A program made the translations under genes and the position numbers. Of a stretch of DNA of 64,000 bases, positions 25,255-35,385 are shown piece after piece. The stretch comes from Melastoma dodecandrum. Taxonomy: Eukaryota > Streptophyta > Magnoliopsida > Myrtales > Melastomataceae. Within the stretch, counting starts at the first letter, position 1. Every line of letters starts with the position of its first letter. The stretch spans positions 2,790,001-2,854,000 of the forward strand of contig JARUPY010000397.1 of assembly GCA_029817715.1 (NCBI GenBank), written 5' to 3'. The notes beneath the pieces were generated by a model. It was not told where the DNA came from, ran no database searches, and saw only the letters and a program-made list of their open reading frames with translations.

Positions 25255-25520
25255 GAATCTATCGCTTTAGGTGGAATTGGGCCTTATGATGAAAGCCCAT
25301 TAAACCTATTTCAATTGACTGACCAGGCCCATAACGGCCCATAACTGGAGGAATCCGGTCCGGCTGTTTTGGACAGCCTAGCGTCAAATCGACGCCAGCT
25401 TCCCCCAATATATATCCCCCCTTACCTAACCTACAAGGCCTCCGCCCCACGGATGCCGTCCATCCAACTCCTACCGCCTTAATCCAGCCGTTCGTTCACC
25501 CTATATGTACAATCCCCACC
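25255..25520 (+). promoter_or_regulatory. promoter-like block of noncoding unit 1, with site II motifs
   Basis: Contains repeated site II type motifs TGGGCC/GGCCCA (ATTGGGCCTT, AAGCCCATT, AGGCCCATAA, CGGCCCATAA), TATATATCC at 25408, then GATGCCGTCC, CCGTTCGTTC, CTATATGTAC and AATCCCCACC. The last four blocks recur in order at 28457-28535, before unit 2. Site II motifs are typical of plant promoters for translation and snoRNA-host genes. The block also faces OEP24, so it could be bidirectional. Confidence 0.45.
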
Positions 25521-28278
25521 CAACTAACCCCCGCGTGCGCGACTTTTCTTTGTTCGCCTCTCCTTTCCTTTCCCCCTTCTCGAATGTTTTTTCTTTAGAT
25601 CTGCGATCGCTCGCCATGAGTGCGACGATTACGACTCCAGATCTCGACAGATCTTCCTCCGATCTACCGTTTGATGTCAGGTTCAATCGGGTTCGGAGGA
25701 ATCGGCCTGATCGCTCCTGGTTTTGGTCAACGGGGAACGGTGACTGATGACGATCTCGACTTGATTCCGACCCAGCAGCTGCAGCCTTCTTGGAAGGTTA
25801 ATGATTGTGCAGATTTACATATCCGATCGATGATTCCTGAGGTTCTGATTTGTCCTGGTGCGTGGGTTGCTTCTCGGGATCTTCTCGCTTGTGTTCATGA
25901 ATCATCTTGTAACGTGATTTTGATATTTGCAGGTTTTATAAACGTGATTTTTGAAGGCGGACGCATTAGCTCGTGATGGCGTGGCTGGATGATTGTGGAA
26001 ATGATGGATTTGAATTCGGGCAAGGCTATTCACAGCGAAAGGTTATGTAATTCGTGTGCAGTTTTCCAGTTATTTACGTATTTCATGTGCTAGTGTAGTC
26101 GTAGATTGGTAGATGAGAGGAGCAAGAGTCTGCTTGATGTCTGTGGTAGAGGGGGAAAAAAAAAGAGTGTACCGACCTTTGCCATGACAGGTGCGCTTGC
26201 ATGGCAGGTCAAAGAAACGCTAATAAAGTCTTTTTGGTGTTTTGAGGGGGGAGATGGCACGGGGGCTGCTTCTATTTATCGCCCGGCTCTCCTCCCTCAC
26301 TTGGGTGTCGTGTGTGCTCCCCTCCTTCTCTTGTTACGCACTATCCCGCTTTCCCCTCCTACCTTCCCCACCATCCAGATCAAATTAAGAATGAGCCAGA
26401 GGCGACAGTTCAGCTAAGCATGATTATTAATCTTCCATGAAGTGATCACAAAACTTCCTCCCTGCTCCTTGAAGATTGCAACTTACACAGCGGTAATGAT
26501 CATTGATTTCTTGGTCTGATTACTTCAGTTTGGTTAACATATTTCTGGAGGTAACCAGATTCCGTTCTTGCGCATCATATTAATCTTATGAAAAAGCAAG
26601 TGTTGCTCGCTCACCTTCCCTCCACGAGATAATTGTTGTAGTGGTTATTTATCATTATCTGGCTGGTATTGGTGGTATCTGGTTAACATGGAATCATTTC
26701 TGTAACATCTTACTTTATCATATAGCTGGTGTCAATAACTTTCCCTACAGTTCGTCGTCATGGCATCACGGGGTCTGTGCACCCACCTGTTAATCTGGTA
26801 GCCATGATGACATTCCTGATGTGGCATCTAGCGAAACATGAAGTGTTGTATCATGTAAAGCTTGTGTGAAGCACTTCTCGACTTCCTTTGGTCCACTGAA
26901 GGTCATGGAAGCCTTCTTGGAGAGCAGAGTCTGTGGCTTTTGGGCTGGTTTTAATTTGGATCATGGAGGTGCTGCAATTAAATTCATCCTGTGATCACTT
27001 TTTGAGATTATGGTATTATGATTATTGCTTGTTATAGTTTCATTCATCCTGTATGTTGGCAGGTCTAGTGGTGATCTCAGGCATGACTTTTGGGCCATTC
27101 TTGGGTGGTGTATTGCTCTTGTTATTGCAGCTATGATCCTTGATGGATGTTCAAGCGTCTTGTTTTACCTGGCACAGTATGTCTTGCACAGTGAGGTTAT
27201 GTAATGTGGCGGCGAAGGCTTTTTGACTGCTGTAATGTTCTGGAATTTCCCTGGGAGCAAATAAGTCATATTTGTGTGTAAGGTGAGATGTCATGTAGTT
27301 TCTGCCCCTCCTTTGCCATTTTTGGTGTGGTTGCTTGGCCGGTTGTGTACTATTAATTATTGATCTGGCCTTCTTTCTAGATGGTTTCTTTTGTCCCCCT
27401 CCTCCCATTTGCTTCCTTTATCTTGTTACATGCACGCTAGTCCATGCTATGTGTGGAGGAATGACTTATTTTTATGTTAGTGTCCTGATTTGAGCTTGTA
27501 ATCTTTCTGCTTGCTGTGTTCTGGGTGTGTGATGTCCGTCATATCTTACTTTTGCCTCCCCTCATTGTGTTTTGAAACGCATCCCATATGGTAGGCTTAC
27601 TAATATTGCTTGGTTTTTCCCAGAGCAGAATGTTGTCCTCTATCCCCATGCTGTTTTGTGGGAGTTGGTCAATTCGGGCAAAATGCTTTCACTTTGGACT
27701 TCAGGCGCTTTCTGATAATATTGGGGGACCGACCCCCTTAACTGGTCTTCCTGAGAAATGAGCCTGCATGTTTTCCCCTTCCCTCGTGGCCTTGTTCTAA
27801 GTCCGCATTGTGTTAAGCAGGCATCGGTTGCTTCCTGTACTCCTTGTACTTTTGCAGCCCTTCTGTAAAGTAATTCCTTACTCAGGTTCTTAGTCCTCTA
27901 TCAATAAGCTTGGAGCTCCGATAGATGGGAGACCTGGGTTAGGTACCAGAAGTTACTTCTGCAAGACAATATGACCCAGTACTTAGAAATTGAGATGTTG
28001 GTGCCAATATTCTTTGTTGCGGTTGTGGTGCATTTAATTAGTTTAACTGTGGGTCTTCATGAAAGAGTTGCAGGTTAATTCTGTGTGCGCTCATCAAGGT
28101 TTACAAGTATATATTTGCAGCCATGTTTTGAACATGTTGACGGTATTGGTCGTTTCTGTATTAAACCTAATTGTAGAGTGCAGTTGTTTTGGTGGATCCA
28201 GAAGCTCAATTACGGTAGAGCGCTCGTAACCCATTCGTGGGTTTAGAGAGGTTGGTGGTTCAAGTCCACCTTGGATCC
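25440..28278 (+). ncRNA. putative noncoding transcription unit 1, ending in a tRNA-like element
   Basis: About 2.8 kb with no open frame beyond roughly 120 codons and no protein family. A possible small leader ORF (25617-25747, about 43 codons, ATGAGTGCGACG) is unsupported. It shares with unit 2, in the same order: the promoter block, CTCTCCTCCCTCACTTGGGTGTCG (26287 on), TTAAGAATGAGCCAGAGG (26385 on), TTTTGTCCCCCTCCTCCCATTTGC (27390 on) and the terminal tRNA-like sequence. Ordered homology spread over 2 kb shows an old tandem duplication of a defined unit. Transcription is inferred only. It could instead be a decayed gene or a long intron-bearing leader. Confidence 0.35.
28194..28278 (+). ncRNA. 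tRNA-like structure with UUCG-capped arm in place of the anticodon arm
   Basis: An 85-base cloverleaf: acceptor stem GGATCCA (28194-28200) with TGGATCC (28272-28278), fully paired and extendable by a G-U pair; D arm GCTC/GAGC with 10-base loop containing GG; variable loop AGGTT; and a perfect T arm GGTGG-TTCAAGT-CCACC (28254-28270). The Pol III B box GGTTCAAGTCC is intact. The anticodon position instead holds a long hairpin, AACCCA-TTCG-TGGGTT (28228-28243), on a CTC/GAG base, so there is no normal 7-base anticodon loop. It cannot be a normal decoding tRNA. It may be a processing signal at a transcript end (compare mascRNA of MALAT1), a SINE head, or a tRNA relic. No T-run follows closely. 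Confidence 0.6.
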
Positions 28279-28289
28279 TGTTTGTTGTC

Positions 28290-28535
28290 TGACGGGCCTT
28301 GTTAATTGTTTTGGAATATGTATTTGGGCCTCTTGATTTCTCTCTGCCTTTTTCTATTATTAGATTTTTGGCCAAATTATGAATTTTACCCGTTTTTTTT
28401 TTATCTACCTAATGTTTTTTTGTTGCCAACCCCAATACCTAGAAACTTCTACCGTAGATGGATGCCGTTCGGCATTCATCCTCCCACACCCCAAATCTGA
28501 TCCGTTCATTCCTCGTCTATTTATATCAACCCAAT
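28290..28535 (+). promoter_or_regulatory. promoter-like block of noncoding unit 2
   Basis: Holds site II type motifs (ACGGGCCTT at 28292, TTTGGGCCTC at 28325), then GATGCCGTTCGG, ATCCGTTCATTC, the TATA-like TATTTATATC (28518-28527) and AATCCCCAG. The order and sequence match 25450-25520 ahead of unit 1. Starting right after the tRNA-like end of unit 1 supports a head-to-tail arrangement. Confidence 0.4.
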
Positions 28536-30300
28536 CCCCAGCTTTGTTATCCCGTCCATTCCCTGATTCCGCTTTTTTGCGTACCTCCAAAAGCCACCTT
28601 CCTTTTCAGATGATCTGAGTGCGTGGTTGTCGGTGGAAGTTCTTGATCTCTCCTCCCTCGCTTGGGTGTCGCGTGTCGGTTCTCTTCTCTGGTTTTGTCT
28701 CCCTTCCAGCCAGAGCAATTTTTAAGAATCCGAGAGGTAAGAAATCAGCAAGTGCTACGCATAAATTTCATCTGTAAAATCCAGAAACCTCCCTCAACGG
28801 TGGTTATCGCATGCTCTCTCTCTCTGCCTTGAATATTTGATCTTAATATTCATGAAGGTATTTTGACTGCTTTTTCATTGAAAATTCACGTCATTCCCAC
28901 CGCGCCATCATCCACTAAAAGGAAGTTAACACTCTCCCATATATGCTGTTCTTCTTACCTGGTTATCAATTATTACATGACTTTATCAATCACTCTGTAT
29001 AATACTTGAAATCATCGCCAACTTGAGAGTGCTTATTGATCCGGTGTTTACTATATGATTCATATTGGCATTGGGTCACCTAATTAAGGCTGTTTGCTGT
29101 CCCAACAAGCTTTGGGTATGAGCACTCTTGATGGGTATTGTAGCTGTATGTGATTGTTGTTTCTGTTAATTACTAACATTGGTTGGCCTGGCCCAGTCCT
29201 TGGGGTTCATGTTTGAGGATGTCCACGGCGTTGGGATAGATGATGATCAGAGTACCCTATCTGGGAATGAATGGAGTGTGGTTTCTGCTTGACCATGTTG
29301 GGAATGAATGGGCTGCTGTTGGTCTTCGTGAGGGAGGGGGTGTGGGTATCCTTTGTTTTGTCCCCTCTACCATTTTGCGTTCATGTCTTTCCTTCAATTA
29401 CAAGCACGCCTGCATTATAAGGTTTGAATAGCCATGTTAGTTCTCCTGGTTAGATTACATAGGTGTTACTATTTACTGCAGTTATATGATTCGTCACGAA
29501 AGATTGGTTGTGGTTTAATATATACCAGATCGCATTTTGCTTCAGTAGAATGTTTGTCAATTCTTGTGCCTGGATTTCCCTGTTGTCAGTAGAATGTTTT
29601 TCCAGTGCTGCTTCTATTTCTCGATCCTGGAGGTAATGCCAGACTCCATATTCCACGTGATTGCTGCTTCCATCATCAGCTGTTTATACAAACAAGATCT
29701 ACTATGCCATCACCTACCTGTTCAATGTCTTTTCCGAGCTGATGTTCTGTTAAGTTGATTTGCCCGGTAACATTTGTTGGATTAATTAATCCTGACTTGT
29801 CAGTTTCCTATCCTCTCTTTCTTGATCATATGCTCTCTGCAGACGACTTCCTGCCTGATTGCTCACTCTGAAGTGTGTGTGCCTGTACGTTCGGAATCCC
29901 CATGTTCTGTTGTGTGGGGTCGATCTGGCAGAGTGAAGCTGCTCCTTGGTTTTACTGCCACAATTCTGGGGCCTGTTGCTTCGTTTCCAGTTATAATTGC
30001 AAGCTGCTGTGTTAGCATATGGGACCCTGCCTTTGCAACCGGGGACCTGAAATCATCATTCTTTATATGCCGTCTCGGAGGATACGTCAGGTAAGTTGAT
30101 GTAGTCTTTTGCGGGGATTATATCCAACGTGGTGCAGCACCCTAGGGAGGAAGAGGAGTCAGCCTCCTGGAGGTAATCAGTTGGAGTTAATAGTTGTTGG
30201 TATGAGTTAAGTCGTTTTTCTATCGTGGGAATGGATCCATAAGCTCAAATTTTGTGGGAGAGCGCTCGGGCCATTCGTGGTTCCGAATGAGTCGTTTAGG
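28455..30300 (+). ncRNA. putative noncoding transcription unit 2 (diverged duplicate of unit 1)
   Basis: Repeats the ordered blocks of unit 1: CTCTCCTCCCTCGCTTGGGTGTCG (28648 on), TTTAAGAATCCGAGAGG (28720 on), TTTTGTCCCCTCTACCATTTTGC (29358 on) and the 5' half of the tRNA-like element (30233-30282). Spacing between blocks differs by a few hundred bases, so the copies are old. No long open frame; best small frame is 90 codons with no known domain. Transcription is not demonstrated. Confidence 0.3.
30233..30290 (+). ncRNA. degenerate second copy of the tRNA-like element
   Basis: Begins with the same GGATCCA and keeps AAGCTCAA, the D stem GCTC/GAGC, GAGCGCTCG and the TTCG hairpin core CCATTCGTGG. 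The D loop is longer and the T arm and 3' acceptor strand are lost. Conservation is strongest in the acceptor start and the TTCG hairpin. Confidence 0.5.
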
Positions 30301-31185
30301 GTTTACTTTCCGAAGTTAGAAATTAATCTGGAAGCATAATTTATCATGAGCTTTTTATAAGAGTTTGTAGCGGAAGTTTGGGCTTTGAACATTTTGATTT
30401 TAAAAGGGCGCCTGGGCATTCACTAGTTATTTTAAAATTTTCGACGGAGGAAGAAAGAAGTGCTGTGCATTATTTGGTATCAACTAGTGGTGATAATTAT
30501 TCAATGTCTGATCGAATCCCCTCCTTACGGTTATATTGTGTTTGGTTTGTCCAATGATACAACGAAGTGATGTGAAGTAATAGAATGGAATTATTATCAT
30601 TCCAATTAAACGATCACTAGTAAAAAAATGTTTGGAAATGAAATTTACTGATGGCATGGAGTGATGAGCGTGGGAAGCCTGAGTTCTGGCTCCAAGGCTT
30701 ATCATATGGGAAATTGGTCCCCGGTCCCTCTTACCCGCAAAATTTAAGAAGATGGGTGGTATTTGCTTCGAGATCCTTGTAAATGTTAGCTTCGAAATCC
30801 TAGGTAGAAATTAATTTTGAAGTAAAATTTTCTTGAATTTTAACATTTGTTTATTTTCTTTGGATTCGAGCAGGCAATTCATTACTTGGTTTTCATAGTT
30901 GGGCCCTAGGCCTGCGTCTGGGCATTCACCTTTTATTTTCAATTTTGCTACTTTTTCTTCTTTTTTGCGTTGAAGTTGTTCTATAAAAGGGTTCTCATGT
31001 TTGGGAACGAAGGATGATGGAGTTTTGTATGAAAGTATGGTTATTAGGCCGGACTCATTTGTGATGATTCAGAAGTACCAGTGGAAGAACCTTGGCTGTA
31101 GAGGAGTAGCCCGCTAAGCTATATATATTAGGCCGGACTCATTTCTCTATCCGATGTGGGATTGGATTTGCTATATTGCAACCCT
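30301..31185. other. repeat-like DNA that interrupts the sugar-transporter pseudogene
   Basis: Contains a dispersed direct repeat (CCTGGGCATTCACTAGTTATTTT near 30410; TCTGGGCATTCACCTTTTATTTT near 30918) and a second pair, ATTAGGCCGGACTCATTT, at 31043-31060 and 31126-31143. On the minus strand AATCCCACATCGG (31151-31163) lies about 23 bases upstream of TATATATA (31120-31128), resembling the USE-TATA promoter of plant snRNA or Pol III genes, but no known RNA follows. Probably transposon-derived. Confidence 0.35.
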
Positions 31186-34100
31186 TTTCAATAGTCTCGG
31201 TGATCATGAAGGAAAAGAGCCAGTTGCCGAGGGTTGTGACACTTCCGGAGAGACCCTTGATGTTAATCGGCAGGATCTGTAACGCCAATGAAATTGCATT
31301 ATGAAAGCCAATAGACAAAACCCCCAGCTGTATGCATTAGGCTTTGTTCTTATCCAGTTAAGTAGTAATCGTATGAAAAATGAAGACCGGCTTTGTTCTT
31401 ATCCAGGTAACTAGTAATCGTAAGAAAAATGAAGACCAGCCTTGTTCTTAATATATACATGAAGGGACGGTAAGGTGGTAAGAATTTAACCAGGTGCTTG
31501 CGAAAACTATGAAAATAACAGTTTCCAAAGAAGCACTCAATAGTTATGCATCTTATCGATAAATATGTTTACCTCGGACATAATGACCCAGGGAATAGGC
31601 CCTATTCCTAGCGAGAATGTTATTACCATAGCCTGAAAAAGGAAAACTACGATGACAGGAGCTGCCTTGGGCCAATATGAACATTCAGAAGAACATAGAT
31701 CAAAGTATCAGCAAACACTTTTAAGTGGTTAGTATACGTGCCAAGGAGATTCAGAACATACCACAACACCCACCACTGCTAAGATGCTAAAAATTGAATA
31801 AAGGTTGGAACTCGAGGATATGAAGTCCTGAAATAGTTAGAGAACATGCAGGAAAATGAGAATTCCACAGGACTTGGCTCTACACAGATCGTCTTCATTG
31901 ACAGAAATTACCTCGGCAAAGAATGATACAGCTACCAAAAGGAGGCTGGCAGTCATTCCCGCTGAAGAAATCTGCATTACTAACAAGCATCAGTATTTCT
32001 AAGGGAATGGCTTTTCTTGCCAAAATTTGAAACACTGCCCAAGACTCACTACAAGGAGGATGCGGCGGCCTGTTTTATCAACCAACCAAGTGGCCACAGC
32101 AGTTGCAATGACCTATGCAGCAGTAGTAGCATCTCATTATTCTATATATCGATAAATATTTGAAGTATTGCTCGTTGTGAAGTTTACGCTTGCCGCAGTA
32201 TTTGAACAGCACCAAGCCCAAATGTCGCTGCATTACTTGATGTCACCCCTGTTCAAGAGAACAAAAAAAAAACAATACTGAAATTAGCAAAGCATCCCCT
32301 CATTTAGGCAAGTTAAGCCTCGCCAAAATGTACTCTTCTAAGATAAACAATGGATTCTTTAATCTGAACTCTGAAATTCCCAAAACATCTTGAACGATGC
32401 TAGATCTCAGGCAATCTACGAGTTACCAGAAAATAGACACCTTTTAGATTCCCTTTTTATAACTGGTATTGGGGAAAGCCAGCACATACCAGCAGATTCA
32501 AAAATTGTACTTGAATAGAACTCAACTCCATTTATTCCACTAAGCTGCTGTAAAATAAGCAAGCCGATCCCGACCTACCAATAATATTTTGGTCAGAAAG
32601 CAAACATAATTTGGAAGAGTCGCTGTTCAGCCAAAGAAAGGCACACTAAGTCAGAGGCAAGTATTCCAGACCATCAAGGGATACCAATATCTCCTCTGTT
32701 TGAGTTCTGCGAAGCGAATAGTGTTCCTTCTGGAGGTTGAAGCAGCAGATCTCTGCATTAACGCATACATTTGGAAAATTCCGTTGAAGTTTTTAGAAAT
32801 GGACAAACCCGAAGTGCATCTGTAGTCTTGGATAAAAGAATAAAAAATAATTTGTTCGTGTAGAGAGTGGAATTCGTAGTGAAAATGTCAAATTATAACT
32901 TATCTTTGATTATTACCCTGATCTTGTTAACTTCCACCGATATATCTGTGTCGAAACCACGAAGGACTTGCAAAGATACCTCAAACTCTTCTGTCATGCC
33001 CATTTTTGCCTTAAGTAACAACCGAAATGCAGGATAAGAAGCTTTGGGGGAATTATGTAGAAAGCATTATGGCAAAGATGAAGGACAGTACCAGCCATCG
33101 AGGAGACTCGGGAACAAAGAATAATCCAGGTATCAATATAACACGGGGCAGTACCCCTGAAATGAAATAAAATTCAGATGACCGGACAATATGCTTTACC
33201 AAAGTCAGTCACCTCAAAACAATCAAATGACAATGAAGAGAGAAATTGATGTAATGAAGAATGTATAAGGTTATCCGACGAGAACATTCATCAACAATAA
33301 TGCATTTATTGATGGATATATGTAACAAGAGAAGTAAATCAATATGCCCGAGAGAATTACCTGAAACAGCAAGTATTCTCCAATTAAGAAAAAGTCCAAA
33401 AAGATAAGCCATCATGATCCCAATTGTCACGGAGAGCTAAATAGAAAGGATCAAGTAAAGATTCTCAGAAAAGCAAATCAAACTCTTGCAAAACATCAGC
33501 AAACTTGGCTTTACAGACATATTGAGAAACACTGACCTGATTCACTGAGCCCAAGGACCTCTCATATTTTGAGGAGCTATCTCAGCTATGTATACAGGGA
33601 CCTATAAATAAGAAAAGCAGCTGATCGGTGCTATGCAGGAGACCGTGCCGATTTACTCTCTATGCATCAGAGTTAAAACATAACATACCGTATAAGAAAT
33701 TATGCCCACTCCGAAGCCTTCCAATAATCTGCCCTTGTAGAGAAAAGAAGAATCCTATAGATAAAAACTATCCGCGTCAAGCATACACTAACATGTTCTA
33801 ATGAGCCTAACATACTCGAGATACTCAGAACAGAAACTCACATGGGCAAAAGATATGGCAAGCCAGCCAATTGTTTTAGGGATGGCAGCAACCATCAAAG
33901 CCTGCAAAACAAAATATAGGAGACACACTGGTCAACTCAAGCATAACATTAAGCCTCTTAAGATAATTTTTCAACTGTTACCCCTTTTCGGCCAATGTAA
34001 TCCGATATCTGACCACTGGCGATTGCTCCCACCATAGCACCAACATTTGACAATGACCCGAACAGGGAGAACTGACACCCAAAACTCTGTCACCATCCGA

Positions 34101-34610
34101 TGTAAACCATACTACAGAAAGAGATTATGATCGCTCCATCCATACCACCGACACGGTAAGCCCAAGATCACTCACAATCGCGGACTGGGTAGGAAAGGAA
34201 TAAACTTGCTGCCACGAAAGCAGGGCCGCTATCAATGCCCACGAAACAAGCAAGATAAATCCAAGAAATCACAAAAAAAATGTCTTCTTTCCAAGTCTAA
34301 TACTCCCGCTCTTTTCTTTTTCCCGGCAACTAACTACTCGACAATGCTAAAACCACCCAGGTCCTCAACCTTGGGACAAGAGTTTCCCCTCACCGTGAAA
34401 CCGAACTGGATGGGGCCGAGGGCTACGATCAAGACGCAGGCGATGACGGAGATAGAGCTGTCGCGGATGACGGCAGAGGACCCCATAACGCTGGACTGCC
34501 TGGATCCCATCCTGTACCAGCTCCCCGTGTGCAGGAAAGGCTTGGAAGCTCCTCCCATCCTCAACCTCCTCCCGGAAGCTCATCCTTTTTTCTACAGCTT
34601 CAACTTTCGC
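31185..34610 (-). pseudogene. ERD6-like monosaccharide transporter, multi-exon pseudogene
   Basis: The minus strand follows ERD6-like 6 type sugar carriers exon by exon with introns kept: [18 protein letters not shown] and [24 protein letters not shown] (34560-34390), FPTQSAIVSDLGLTVS (about 34180), [20 protein letters not shown] (34065), [15 protein letters not shown] (33730), VPVYIAEIAPQNMRG (33600), LSVTIGIMMAYLFGLFLNWR (33430), PGLFFVPESPRWL (33150), [16 protein letters not shown] (33000), [16 protein letters not shown] (32560), ATWLVDKTGRR (32090), GIGPIPWVIMSE (31620) and ILPINIKGLSGS (31270). Lesions: an N-terminal frame shift at about 34545, a one-base loss after QNMRG (near 33550) giving a stop, loss of the FPLM codons, a destroyed donor after FGLGAVQ (near 32205), and loss of the C-terminus beyond about 31185. 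Intact relatives export hexoses from the vacuole by H+ symport. Confidence 0.88.
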
Positions 34611-35078
34611 AAGGTCTCACTTGATATGAGCTCATCGAGGTGTTCGAAGGAATGCCGCGTCCCATGGTTGGAACGGAAGCGGGCAAAGGAAGAAATACCG
34701 TTACGCGTTACCGAAACCACGGATATATCTTAAGACCCCCCACCCACCAACCAAACCCAGGGAATGGGCTACATTCCACGAACGGTACTGTGGGCCTGGT
34801 CTTCTGTGGGCCGGGGTTCCTGTGGGCCTATCTGTATTTAAAATTGGGCCTGTTGAAGAGGAGGCCCATTCAAGCCCAAACACTTCCCTCCCGTATTGCC
34901 TATTTCTGGCCAACCCATAATTACGAAACTATCCCTCCAATCTGTCATTTTTTCCAGCATTGTGCAGTCACCACGCCCGTAACTGGTTTTAACTAATCTG
35001 TAGAATGCAGATGCCTCTATATCCACGGACCAATTATTTAGCGTTGTGTATTATAGAGCGCTGTCCGTATGCCGTAAA
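34611..35078. other. intergenic, former ERD6-like promoter side
   Basis: Contains several GGGCC/GGCCC motifs (34793-34870), as in housekeeping promoters. No gene seen before the tRNA. Confidence 0.45.
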
Positions 35079-35151
35079 GGGGATGTAGCTCAGATGGTAG
35101 AGCGCTCGCTTAGCATGCGAGAGGTACGGGGATCGATACCCCGCATCTCCA
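35079..35151 (+). tRNA. tRNA-Ala (AGC)
   Basis: A 73-base cloverleaf: acceptor GGGGATG/CATCTCC, D arm GCTC/GAGC, anticodon arm CTCGC-TTAGCAT-GCGAG (anticodon AGC), T arm CGGGG-ATCGATA-CCCCG, discriminator A. The nearby TTT and AATTTTT tracts can end Pol III transcription. Matches nuclear plant tRNA-Ala. Confidence 0.97.
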
Positions 35152-35385
35152 TCTTTAAAATTTTTGCACAACTTGTTATATATGGTCCGGCCCATTAAGG
35201 TAGAAGGCCCTGAGATCGGGAAAGGTGGAAATTCCAAGAAAGCCCTCGTTGTCAGCAGGTATGTTCTGCCCTGCCACTCAGGGTCAGTCTTCTTCAGAGC
35301 GGACTCCAGGAACCCTAGCTGGCCTCGATCGAAGCTCCGACTGATCGCTGGGCGAGGGAAGAGGGAAAGGGAGGTGGTGGAGTGA

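Noticed and set aside
25746..26820. TGATGA..CTGA pairs in unit 1 as possible C/D box snoRNAs
   Set aside because: No terminal stem or proper spacing seen; box motifs this short arise by chance.
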